NCBI GenBank assembly: GCA_019671005.1
Contig: CM033745.1
Coordinates: forward strand, 46,619,241 to 46,683,240
Source of the DNA: Hibiscus mutabilis
Taxonomy: Eukaryota; Streptophyta; Magnoliopsida; Malvales; Malvaceae
Length of the DNA: 64,000 bases
Direction: 5' to 3'
Shown here: piece after piece, positions 1 through 10,207 of the stretch
Position numbering within the stretch: position 1 is the first letter of the stretch
How the letters are laid out: the number at the start of each line of letters is the position of its first letter
Made by a program: the position numbers and the translations under genes
Notes under the pieces: model-generated
Database searches by the model: none
Told to the model about the DNA's origin: nothing
What the model saw: the letters and a program-made list of their open reading frames with translations, nothing else

Positions 1-460
1 ACCATAGGCAAGACATTCAATGCTGACCCGTTGTCGATCAGTACGCCTGGTACTACATACCCTTTGCAGTGGGTAGTGATGTTAAGGGCTTTGGTAGACC
101 CCATTCCTCCCTCAGGGATCTCATCATCACTGAACGTGATATGATTATAGGTAGTAATATGCCCCACTATCATGTCCAGGTTTGATACAGAAATGTCCTG
201 GGGCACAAAAGCTTGATTCAGCACTTTCAATAGCGTCTCCCGATGCTTCTCTGAACTCAAGAGTAATTCCAACACTGTGATCCTGGCTGGTTGCTTTCGT
301 AGTTGTTCCACTACGCTGTACTCGCTATGTCTCGAGAACTTTAGAAATTCTTTGGCCTAGGCCTCAGTTACCGGCTCATTTATCTTTTGGGGGGGTTCTT
401 CTCCAAATATCTGCGTAGGGCTAACTGCTGTACTCTTCCCCTTATCTTTTTCAACCGCTT
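1..460 (-). pseudogene. Element A protease (retropepsin), cut by window edge
   Basis: The minus-strand frame is open from position 1 to about 355. It holds the motif GVLIDNGSALNVLPM, in which D-N-G-S is the retropepsin D-[ST]-G-type active site in the Asn form also seen in C. Upstream are the blocks 'ITTHCKGYVVPG' and 'HITFSDDEIPEGG', shared with C and D. The frame is interrupted by TAG at 357-359, at a codon that is Gln (CAA) in D, and joins gag by a frameshift near 465. The protein continues beyond the left edge. Confidence 0.8.
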
Positions 461-2512
461 TCAAAGCCTCGGAGGAATAACATCAGCCGCGCTCCTTGTG
501 AAATGGCCTGCCTCACCAATGCTCACATCGTTCTGGCTTTGTTGGTCTTTCAGTGTAGGCTCTTTTACCTGACCATGTTCTGGTTTTTCTGGCGTGGTCA
601 CATTTACAGCATAATTCCAGGGAGTTTGTCGCATATCTTTGAATGGGAATGGAGATGGTGCTGAAATGATGATCTTGGGACTTATTTTGCTGGTTTCTCC
701 TTGGGAGACACCTGCATTCCCTGGCCTGGGAGAGATGATAAAATGTCTATCATTCCCGTATTTAGTTTTAGGGCTATCCGTCATGTGTACGTCCGACCCC
801 TTCTTCCCCATGGGCTCCTCGAAGAATTATATTTGTTTTTCATTCATCAATTGCTGCACCAATTTCTTGAACTCGTCACATTCTTGGATATCATGCCCTT
901 CAGTCTGGTGGAATTCGCAATACTTTCCACATTCCTTCTGCCTTGTTATCATGCCTTTGTTGATCACACGGGCCATGCATAACTGTTGAAATACCCACCG
1001 TAAAGGAGACTTGATTTCTGACACATCATCCTTAATCCTCTTGGTAAAGCATTCTTCGATAACATTTACCCCTCTGCTCCCATGATTAGGCAGCGGGTTG
1101 TTGGCTACATTCAGCTCTTCAAACTTCAATATCCCGGAATCGATTAAGTTCTGCACAAGCTTTTTGAAGGCAAGGCAGTTCTCAGTGGGATGTACAGGGG
1201 TACCGCCGTGATAGTCGCAATGCGCGCTCGGATTATACCAAGACGGGAAGGGCGGATTGACATGAGTAACGATGTATGGCCGGACCAAGTCTGCTTCATA
1301 CAACTGGGAGTAAAGTTCTGAGTACGAAACAGGTAGGGGAGTGAAAGTTCTTTTCTCTTTCTCTTTTCTGGCGATTCTCTCATCTCTTTGATTCGAGTTT
1401 TTTGTTTTTCCCACAGGTGCTTGTGGCTGTGAGACTGTGAAGTTCTTTGGGGCGGTATAGGTGTTGGTAGTGTTTACTTCATTTCTCTTGCTGTACTTCC
1501 GAGACCCTTCCCCGCCATCTATTCTACCGCTCTTAATTGCCAGTTCGAGGGACTCCCCGGTCCTGATTAAGTCGGCAAAGCACTGCGTTGTGTTATTAAT
1601 GAGGCGATCAAAGAGTGCCCCTTTCAGAGTATTGACAAATAATGGCGTGATTTCATGCTCCGGGATGGGTGGCTGAATTTGGGCGGCCACTTCTCTCCAC
1701 CTTTGGGCGTATTACCGCAGGCTTTCGTTGGACTTCTGCCCCATATTTTCTAACATAATTCTGCTAGGGGTCATGACTGTTACATGTTTTTATTGCTCAG
1801 TAAATGCTTTTGATAGATCTTTCCATGTCTTAACATTTGCCTTGCTCAACTGAGTGTACCAACGTAACGCCGCTCCAGATAGACTGTCCTGGAAACAATG
1901 GATCAGTAACTTTTCGTCCTTATGGTAGGCCATCATCTTTCGACAGTACATTGTTATGTGTGCGGAAGGACATGTGGTTCCATCGTATTTGTCGAACTCT
2001 GGTGTTTTAAATTTTGGCGGTAGGACAAGATCAGACACCAGACTTAAGTCGCTAGCGTCATTTCCTGATTCTTCATTTGATTGTAACGCTTTAAATTTTT
2101 CCTCCATGAGGCGAAATCTTTCCTCCCACTTTTTTTCTACCTCATTCCTGATTCTTTCAACCATGTTCAGGTCCGGCACTTCTTCTTCATAAAGTGCTTC
2201 AGCATCGAGGGGTTGAGTCTCAGGTACCCCTATTTGAAAACTAGAAGACATTCCTGCAGGGTCAATATACACCTTCCTAGCCTGGTTTGGTGCAGTTGGT
2301 TGAACCTTGTGGTGAGCTGGGGTACCCTCTGGCTCTTGAATGGTTTCTCCTTCGACTCTTTTTCCCAGACTCTTAACCAACAATGCAGTTATGTCGGATA
2401 CTATAGATGCTTGCGACTGCGCAATCTGATCACTGAGGATTCTCTGTGCCTCTTCAAGCCTTGTCTCGAGCTCTTTTTGTCCTCTTTCTAGACTGATTAT
2501 CCTGTCTTCCAC
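461..2512 (-). pseudogene. Element A gag polyprotein, three in-frame stops
   Basis: This encodes the capsid/nucleocapsid precursor. It starts at the ATG at 2512. Residues 1-60 form a coiled coil (MEDRIISLERGQKEL...). Residues about 165-240 are the retrotransposon gag core, with 'PPKFKTPEFDKYDGTTCP' and a 'LIHCFQDSLSGAALRWYTQL' block. The same frame continues through TAA at 1790-1792, TAA at 1712-1714 and TAA at 827-829, with homologous sequence on both sides of each stop. Two zinc-knuckle-like motifs follow: one near 1180-1230 (C-x2-H-x5-H-x4-C) and one near 860-910 (C-x2-H-x4-H-x4-C). In both, His replaces the usual second Cys. A frameshift near 465 leads into the protease frame. Confidence 0.82.
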
Positions 2513-2781
2513 GAGCTTCTTTTGTAACCGGGTAAAGTATGGGTGATGAATGATTGCGGGTTAACTACACACAACGCCACAATATTCATAATGTTAATAT
2601 GGTTGCAAGAAATAAATGCATGTATAATGATGCGAATGTCATGATGCAAATGCAAGAATGTATGCAGATAAGGTACTGATTCCGCTGGTAATCACCCTTT
2701 TGAACTACTTCCACGGGAATTAAAGGGTCTAGATTACAACAAAGTTCGTGTTACAAAATAAAGATCCCTAATACAAAAGAT
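2513..2781 (-). other. Spacer between ORF1 and gag of element A
   Basis: About 270 bp between the ORF1 stop and the gag ATG. It is AT-rich with many ATGCA/TGATGC steps (about 2600-2660) and holds no ORF. C has a similar ATGCATT-rich spacer at 46060-46150, so the spacer type is a family trait. Confidence 0.5.
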
Positions 2782-5094
2782 CTAATTACAACACAGAGTC
2801 CTATGATAGGCTCTAGCTCTATCTCCTAGTTTTCCAATTGCCCTGAGCAGCTTGAGGAACCTGGGAGCTTCTTCCATTCCCGGGGCTATGAAAGGTCGGA
2901 GTGTCTCAGCCTCGACAGCTAAATCATTCACATGCCTGGCGACTCGCTGTATGTCCACCATTAGGTTTGCGTAATACTGGTCTCTGTCCTGTACCATTCG
3001 GGCAGCGTCACGTAGTCTTTTCTGCCAATAGGTGTCCCCTCCGGCTGCAGCCTCCTCGAACACACTAATTCTTTCCTTGTAATCCTCAATAGTTGCTTCG
3101 AGGGACCCAATTCGTGCTTGTAACATGCTTGCTTCGCGGTCTCTTTCTTGAAGCTCAGTGAAGCCATTCCTGCGGCAGTACATTCGAAAGGAGTGTTCAA
3201 CTTCCGCCAGTTTTTCTTTCAATTCGCCATTCTGACTTTGGCTTTGCTCCAGACTTTGAATAGTGTCATCGTACAATTTTTGCATCTCTAACAGTCTATT
3301 TCGGCTACTCATGGACTTTCTTTTCCATACGGCGACGCTTTCTCTCTCATGATGGACAGCTTGTTTTCCCTTGCTGATTTCTTGCCTGAATCTTTCTTTC
3401 TCTTGATCAATGGCCTTCTTGGCGGACCGTTTTTCTTCCTCCATAGCCAAACGGCAGCTTTCTATCTCTTTCTCGATCGCTCTCTTGTTGATTTCTCGTT
3501 CTTCTTCCACCAAACGGATACCGTTCATTCTTTCTCTTTCCACAGCTATGAACTGACTTCGGCCGGCCTTCTGTATTTTTGCTTGTAATAGAAGGGCATC
3601 TTTTTGATAAAGAGTGTTCTTATCGCTCAAATCTGCATTTAATTTCTTCAATTGCCTAATGATCCCGTCCCGCTCGTCAACCTCTAAGCTTGCCTTATAG
3701 AGCCTGCTCGCATGTTGGGTCTGTTGGATGTCCATTTTCCTTTTAACTTCTTCGAGTTCATTCCTTAAGATGTCGGCTTCAGACGATACCACCCTTGTAA
3801 GCTCTTCGAGTGACACTGCTGGTCCTTGATCAGATTCGGGAATCACATTATTAACCCTCAAACGTCTCCAAAGATCGTAATCTGGGGTAGTCATGTGCTT
3901 GGTATCTCCTTCCACCCTGATCCGGTAACAATGATCCCAGGCCCTCATGATGGTCTGAATTTTTCCTTTGAACTCCCCTTTGAAAAGAAATTCAGTTTGG
4001 CTTAATCCGGCGGTATTGGGAATGAACTGTCGTGATCCGAACTGCCGAGACACTAAAAGCGGAGCACAGGCGATCCCTCCATGCAATCCCAACATCATCA
4101 GCCAGTTGAAATCCCCACAACTGTATAGAAAATAATTAACTTTACCGAGCCATGGTACCCTCCATGCTATGTCTTCATCTTGAATGTTCCTGAAGAAACT
4201 GGTCCACATTTTTGTTTTCAAATCCTCTCGCCATTCCTTTGCTAAGTACTCCTGTAAAGGCGAAAAACCTTGGAAGGATATCCCCGGCAGGACCCTCGTC
4301 GGTGACTTCCACATGTGACTCTGAATCCATACTTGTAACAGCTGTGCGCATCCTCGAAAATGTCCTTCTTCATGTTTCCGGCTAGCATTTAAGGAAATGA
4401 AAGTCTCGACCAAGATTGCTGGTACCGGGTTTGCTTTCCGTTTCACCCGCTCAAACAAATCCAGAATGGCTATGTCAATGTTCCCGAGTACTCTTGGAAA
4501 GATCACCAAGCCATATATTCCTAAAGCGAATAGGTCCATTTTCTTTGCCTCGTCTGGATGTGTAGCTATGATGTCCCGAATACTTTCCCATGCAAAGACT
4601 GTATTATCTCCTCGGACCTGAAGGAGGCCATTAACCCAATCGTCACTCATCCCCGCAAAGGTTTTGAGTTTCGCGGTGTAATTCTGATTCCTCGGAGGTT
4701 TCGCGTAGATCCAATCTTCCTAAATATTTTTCTGGTTAAGTAAAGCAGTGTATTCTTCTACCGTAGGCATCATGTCCTGCCCATTGAAGGTGAAGCAGCA
4801 AAAGGCTGGATTCCAGAACTGGACTATAGCTCGGAGTAGGGGTTGGTTGATCCGAACATATAACAGCTGTGCGATGTCGCCATAACTATCGCAGAACAAG
4901 TCTTGTAGTCTTCGGTCCCATCTTTCCCAAATGCTTTGAAGATCCCATAAGTCGTTCTGTTGGAGACTCACATAAGTGTACCCTGCTATTACGCGTTCGT
5001 TCGGCAAACTGTCCCCTTGGATTTTCTGGTTGACCTCTGACCAATGTCTAACTGACAAATTAAGCTCTTCTTTCCTAAGACACCTTTTTTCCAT
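2782..5094 (-). pseudogene. Element A ORF1 (DUF7745-like, coiled-coil C-terminus), one in-frame stop
   Basis: This is the extra ORF that Tat/Ogre elements carry upstream of gag. Its function is unknown; the N-terminal half resembles the plant retroelement domain I know as DUF7745. I start it at the ATG at 5094 (MEKRCLRKEEL) rather than further upstream because C starts its ORF1 at the equivalent place. The frame runs about 770 codons to 2782 and is broken once by TAG at 4720-4722; the codons after the stop still align with A2. The N-terminal half has hydrophobic conserved blocks such as 'PAFCCFTFNGQDMMPT' and 'YGLVIFPRVLGNIDI'. The C-terminal 350 residues are heptad-rich, rich in Glu, Lys and Arg, and predicted by eye to be coiled coil. 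A leaky stop or a recent mutation are both possible. Confidence 0.82.
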
Positions 5095-5755
5095 GGTGAA
5101 AGACTTTCTAATCAGGCAAACTACTTGATCCAGTACCTTTATGTGATGCAAATGCAATGATGTATGAGAAAAACAAAAGCGAAAAGGAAACAAGTCAGTA
5201 GCAGATAAAATTGATAAATATATAAATAAAAGGACAAAATTAAACAAAATAAACACACAAAACAACCCTATTTATCCCGTCTAAAATATCTAAGGTTATC
5301 TGCATGGCTCTAACAGGGTAGGTTTCTATGTTCTCTACATGCAGTGTTGGTTCTAGGAGGTACCCGAATTGTCCTTGCTGTCCTCTACTAAGAGTAGCAA
5401 GGCCCCCGATCATCACCCATTATAGGCTCCTTTCAACCGGGTTCAATTCAGGGGGACCCATTCGCTTACGCCCGTACGAAGGAACGATATCCTTACGAAA
5501 GCATAAGGTACTCGAGCCCCGAAGGTACTTGCTAGGCCCATACGGGAGAACGATATCTCCACGAAAGCATTAGCGTTTTCCCCCCACTTAAAAAAGACGG
5601 GTTTATATGCCATATTTTAAATGCGTTAAAATAAACGCACAATCATGACCGAATGTTAATTTAATAGTCACTTTAATCCGGAACTTCCAATATTAGTAAA
5701 GCGGTAATTATTTTAAAAGCTTGACTCTCATTTTTTTGAAAAACAAAAAATTAAG
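5095..5755 (-). other. Untranslated leader of element A, with conserved hairpin
   Basis: This is the stretch between PBS and ORF1. It shares short blocks with the A2 and C leaders: 'gccataat..gggtga', 'ccttgctac', 'gagccatgc', and a duplicated 'cgaaggtacttgctaggc' type block (5460-5575). At 5383-5394 a 4-bp stem closes a TAGT loop on the sense strand (CTCT/AGAG), with compensatory changes in A2 and C. No ORF is supported. Confidence 0.6.
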
Positions 5756-5773
5756 TCCCCAGCGGAGTCGCCA
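5756..5773 (-). other. Primer-binding site of element A (tRNA-Arg type)
   Basis: On the minus strand the 18 bases TGGCGACTCCGCTGGGGA follow the LTR end. The reverse complement ends in GTCGCCA and starts with the T-arm-like TCCCC, which fits my recollection of a plant tRNA-Arg 3' end. The identical 18-mer occurs in A2 and C. Confidence 0.8.
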
Positions 5774-5775
5774 TC

Positions 5776-8604
5776 TGTAGCGATGTCTCTTTCTTTTTAT
5801 CGCTAAAAAGCGTGGGGTTTTCGAAGGTGTTTGAAAGGTGTTTGTGATTCTTTTGGATTTAAAATATTTATTCCGTGGGGTTTTTTAAAAAACCGCATTT
5901 TAAAAAATGGAGTCGCCACCGGCCACTTAGGTAGGTCGGACACCATAAAACTAGAGATTCAAAAAATGTTGGGTTCGGGAGTCGGTTACGGATGGGGAAG
6001 GATTAGCACCCCCACACCGCCCAAAATTGGTACTTTAATAATTACCGCTTTATTAATATTGGATTTTCCGGGTTAAAGTGACGATTATTTTAAAATTCGG
6101 TCATAATTGCGAATAAATTTTAAGGGCCCCGTTATCCGAGAGTAAACGCCCAACCACTATCACTACGCCTGATACTGGCCCCGTTTACGCTCGGATAAAA
6201 GGGCATCGCATTGACAATTTATATCTCGATATGCAATCTTAGTGGCAAAAATATAAAACATGGCAAAATATTTAAATGCAATAAATATTGACATAACAGA
6301 ATACTAATCTAACATAAATGAAATACTAGACTAAAACATGCATATATACATATTAATCTAAATAATAAATAAAAAACAACTTTAACAAGTCAGAATAACA
6401 AGGCAGGAATAGGTACGTATAGACGAACAAATATTTCAAAAAGACATGCATACTAGTAATAAAACATATTTCAACATATATGGGATAATATATCATAAAA
6501 AAGAAAATACACTAACATGTAGCCTAAAAAAACAAGAGAATATACGCATATAAAAATATATAAAACATGCTGTATACGAACCAACTAGAACATGGCATAC
6601 TTTAATATGAATAATCGGATAAAAAGATACATACTATCATAAGCTTAATACACATATACATTTAAACATAAAATACGAGGCATATACGAGGGATATAAAA
6701 TAAAACAATGGAATACATCAGCATATACGACTATAATACGAACATGAGTATTTACAAAGAAACAAGACTGAAATGAAAGAAAAATAAAAGTCAGTGGCAG
6801 AAATTAAAGAACAGCAATAGGCAATTTAAGGACTAAGATGCGAAGTAAACAGAACCTAAAAGGATCAAAACTGTAATTAGACCAAGGGGCAGACCCAAAA
6901 TGAAAAGTTCAAAAACGCGGGATGGCTAAAGGCGTAATTTTACCATTTAAAAACTGATTCAGTGTAATTTAGGGACTAGATTGTAAGCTTTTGAAATATC
7001 AGGGGGACTGGGATTGTAATTATACCATGCGGCAAGACAAAAATGAAAATATTGGAAACGCGGGGGGATTAAGTGTGTGATTTACCCATTTCAAAAAATG
7101 ATAACAATTATATAAACCCCTCTTTTAGACCGAAACCAATTTTTCAGCCATTTCCTTCATTTTTCGGTTTTATAACCTGTTTAAGTTCTTCATTTTCTCT
7201 CAAATATCCCCCATGAAACCCAGAATCCGGCGGCCGGCCGCCGTGTTCTCCGCCGTCGGCCGCCGCTAACCGGCGTCGGCGAGTCTCCAAAACACACCGA
7301 AATGACCCCCGTTTCACCCTCGACATGAATCCGTGGTTGGATTCAGAGGATACACTTCTATTTGCCCTAGATCTAGAAAATACGAAACAAAAAAACATTT
7401 TTGAACCTAAAATCGAAACTACCAGGGGCCTTCCCCTTCCTTCAGTTCACCATCTCTGGCTTGGGGAAGCCGAAAGGCTTGTCACTGAGGAAGGGAGACC
7501 CACGGACGGCGACGGTAAGACCTCTTCTCTCTCTTTTTTTGTTTATCTCTTTGTATATGCATGCGAAAAAAAAACAAATAAGAAAAGGAAACAAGTGTTT
7601 ACCACTGGACTGACTTTCGATTATCACTTGACTGGTTATAACTTTCAGTCTTTTTTGTTACAAGATCTCTGTTACCACTCTCGTTTTTTTTCTTTACAAA
7701 GTACCCGTTTCATATATATGCTTCTTTGTTTTGTACAAGTTGTATACTTGCATTTTCAGATCTGGACTGACAAACTTGTTGCTTGTTGTATTTGGCATGT
7801 TCTGAGCACGGTGGTTGAAGATCGGCATGGTGGCGGTGTGGGTGTTCTGCCAGCGGCCAGACGCGTTCTCGGCCGTTAGATCAGATCTGATCTAACGGTT
7901 GAGATGGCTTGAAGGACGAACGGCCTGGATGAAGCCTCGATTTGGTGAAACGGCTTCAGATCTTGCCACGTGGAGCTCCGCAGTCGAGGAGTCAGAACGC
8001 GTGGGATATCAAAGCGTCCGCGCGTGGCACTCGAACGGTCCATACGTGTGGAACACGCGACTGGCAGATATTTTGACTTCTTGGTTGGATCGTGGTCGTT
8101 GGATCAGATCTTGATCCAACGGCCCACAGTCACCTACACACAATAATTGTAACTAAATAGGGTTTGGGTTTAGGCCTTGTAATAATATTAGATTTGTAAT
8201 TGGACTTGGACTGTAATTTTTATTTGGGTTTAATATATTTAAATTTTTTTTTTGATTTCATTTTATATCAGCCCATTAATAATAATATAATTAGTATTAT
8301 AATAGCAATACACATACATACGCAAACGCATATTTACACAAACATTAATTAATATAACATACTAGCATACGTACATATAATCATACCCATAATTAACATA
8401 ACATCTATATACATTAAACAAATACGTTCGTACTCTATAGATACATACGCGACACCCATACACTATTAATATGTATACATACATAGCTTATAATATACAT
8501 GCACACCATACCTTATATATATTAGTAATACTCATGCAAACAATAATATAATAAATATACATGCAATACTAATATGTATTTACAAGTGAAAATGAGTGAT
8601 TACA
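5776..8604 (-). repeat. 5' LTR of element A (about 2.83 kb)
   Basis: The boundaries are a TG start at 8604 (minus strand) and a CA end at 5776, adjacent to the PBS. Near the 3' end (about 5968-6030) is the block 'gggggtgctaa..cttccccac' that is shared with the LTR ends of A2, C and D. Near the 5' end is an inverted GTTGGATCAAGATCTGATCCAAC motif region (about 8095-8120), with a counterpart in C near 41180. The middle (7220-7280) is very GC-rich and full of CGGCG runs, as in A2, C and X. The 184-codon plus-strand ORF at 7325-7879 lies inside this LTR and resembles no protein I know. Confidence 0.85.
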
Positions 8605-9506
8605 GATGTCGGTCCATTTCTTCCTCTTTAAAACTGGCCAATACTTCTCTAGAAACTCGCGAAGTGGAGAGAAATTCGGGGAGAGCGTGTTGGGAAGGAC
8701 TAGGGTTGGACACTTCTAGAAATGGCTAAGGGCCCAAACCTGAAGCAACTGAGCACAACCTCTAAAACGCACATCGTCCAGCTTTCGGCATGCATTTAAA
8801 GAGATGAAGGTCTCAGCAAGCACCGCTGGTATTGGATTAGTCTCTCTTTTCAACTGCTCGAAAAGATCCAACATATCCACATTGATGTTACCCAAAACTC
8901 TTGGAAAGATGACCAGACCATAGATCACAATGGCTAATAGATCCACCCTCTTTTCTCTATCGGGGTGAGTAGAGATGATGTTTCGAATGCTCCACCATGG
9001 AAAGGAAAAGCTACCACCTCTTTTCTGAGTCAGCCCCTTGACCCATTCATCTCCTATTCCAACAAAGGTTTTAAGTCTCAAGTGTGCATTCTTGTTCTTG
9101 GGCGGCTTAGCATAGACCCGGTCTTTCCTTAATCCATGTAGGTTAAAAAGTGCAGCATACTCTTCGAAGGTAGGCATCATATCTTCACCATTGAATGTGA
9201 AGCAACAGTACCCGAGATTCCAGAATTGGATCAGCGCTTTTAGAAACGGCTCATCTACTTGTACATTCAGCAAATAAGCTATGTCACCATATGCATCATG
9301 GAACAATTGCTTGGTTGAATAATCAAAATGCTCCCAGATATCCCGTAATTTTTGCACACTATTCTGCTTAACACTGACATGGGCATAATCGAAAGTTTCA
9401 GTGACGTGTTCACTCGTCAGACTATCCTCATATGCATGTTGGTTGACTTTAGACTAGTGAAACACATCTGCATTGCTTCCTCTTTCTGAAGAAGTCTCCC
9501 ATCCAT
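8605..9506 (-). pseudogene. Element A2 ORF1, 5' fragment truncated by insertion of A
   Basis: This is the DUF7745-like ORF1 as in A. The ATG at 9506 (MDGRLLQKEE) matches the C start. The frame has a TGA and a shift before the long open part at 9357-8716, which holds 'YCCFTFNGEDMMPTFEEY' and 'YGLVIFPRVLGNINVDMLDLF'. After a stop near 8716, homology to C ('SPNFSPLREFLEKYWPV') continues to 8605, where the LTR of A begins. The coiled-coil half is missing from the window. Confidence 0.8.
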
Positions 9507-10186
9507 AATCACAAAGCTGTCTTTAACAGAGCAAGTATCTTAAGAAACAACCCCTTCTTTATTATGAAATGATAATGCATAAAACATGCAAAATACAAAA
9601 CATGGAAATGATTAGAACACATTTTAAGAATATGATTAAACATAAGGGTCCAAAATAATTCCAATGCATGAATAGTAACTGGGCAATGCATTCCAACACT
9701 TTTGGACATGTCTTCACGGACTATCCCTACGAAATAATCTTACCAAACTTCTACACCTAGGTTTTCCGCATGGCTCTAGAGGGGTGGACTTTTAGATTCT
9801 CAAACAGGTTTAGTTCTAAAAGGTTCCCAAATTGTCCTTGATGTCCCCTTACTAAAGGGTAGCAAGGCCCCTGATTCTCGCCCATTATAGGCTTCAAACG
9901 AAACAGGTTCAACTTAGGGGGACCCACTCCTATGCCCATACGGAGGATCAATATCCACACGAAGACATAGGGCGTGAGCCTCGAAGGTACTTACTAGGCC
10001 CATACAGAGAATCAATATTCCCACGAGAGCAATAGCTTGGAATTAAGTCTTAAATGCGTAAAATGAAATTAAATTTATAAACGAACAATAATTTTAAGCT
10101 CTATATTAGTTCGCAAATTCTTACTTTTAAAACAAAGTGTAATCGACTTGTCGCTTGACTCTTTTTTTTTGTAAAAACAAAAAGAT
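9507..10186 (-). other. Leader of element A2
   Basis: Noncoding stretch between PBS and ORF1. It has the blocks 'cgcatggctctaga', 'cctagtaagtacct' and 'cccattataggc' that recur in A and C, and the hairpin CCCTT-TAGT-AAGGG (sense strand) at 9846-9859. No ORF is supported. Confidence 0.55.
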
Positions 10187-10204
10187 TCCCCAGCGGAGTC
10201 GCCA
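10187..10204 (-). other. Primer-binding site of element A2
   Basis: The same 18-mer as in A and C (TGGCGACTCCGCTGGGGA on the minus strand), three bases after the LTR end. The inferred primer is tRNA-Arg. Confidence 0.8.
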
Positions 10205-10207
10205 AGC

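Larger units (their letters stand above)
1..8604 (-). mobile_element. Element A: Tat/Ogre-type Ty3/gypsy retrotransposon, cut by left edge
   Basis: On the minus strand the order is LTR (8604-5776), PBS, leader, ORF1, gag, then protease, which runs off the window at position 1. RT, RNase H, integrase and the second LTR are outside. The LTR starts TGTAATCACT, close to the TGTTGTCACT start of elements A2 and C, and ends in CA two bases before the PBS. The gag and ORF1 frames are nearly continuous, so A is the least decayed Tat copy here. It interrupts ORF1 of A2 at 8604/8605. The expected 5-bp duplication would be GATGT (8605-8609), but its partner lies outside the window. Confidence 0.88.

Noticed and set aside
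7325..7879. 184-codon ORF as a host gene
   Set aside because: It lies inside an LTR, has no recognisable domain, and spans low-complexity stretches.
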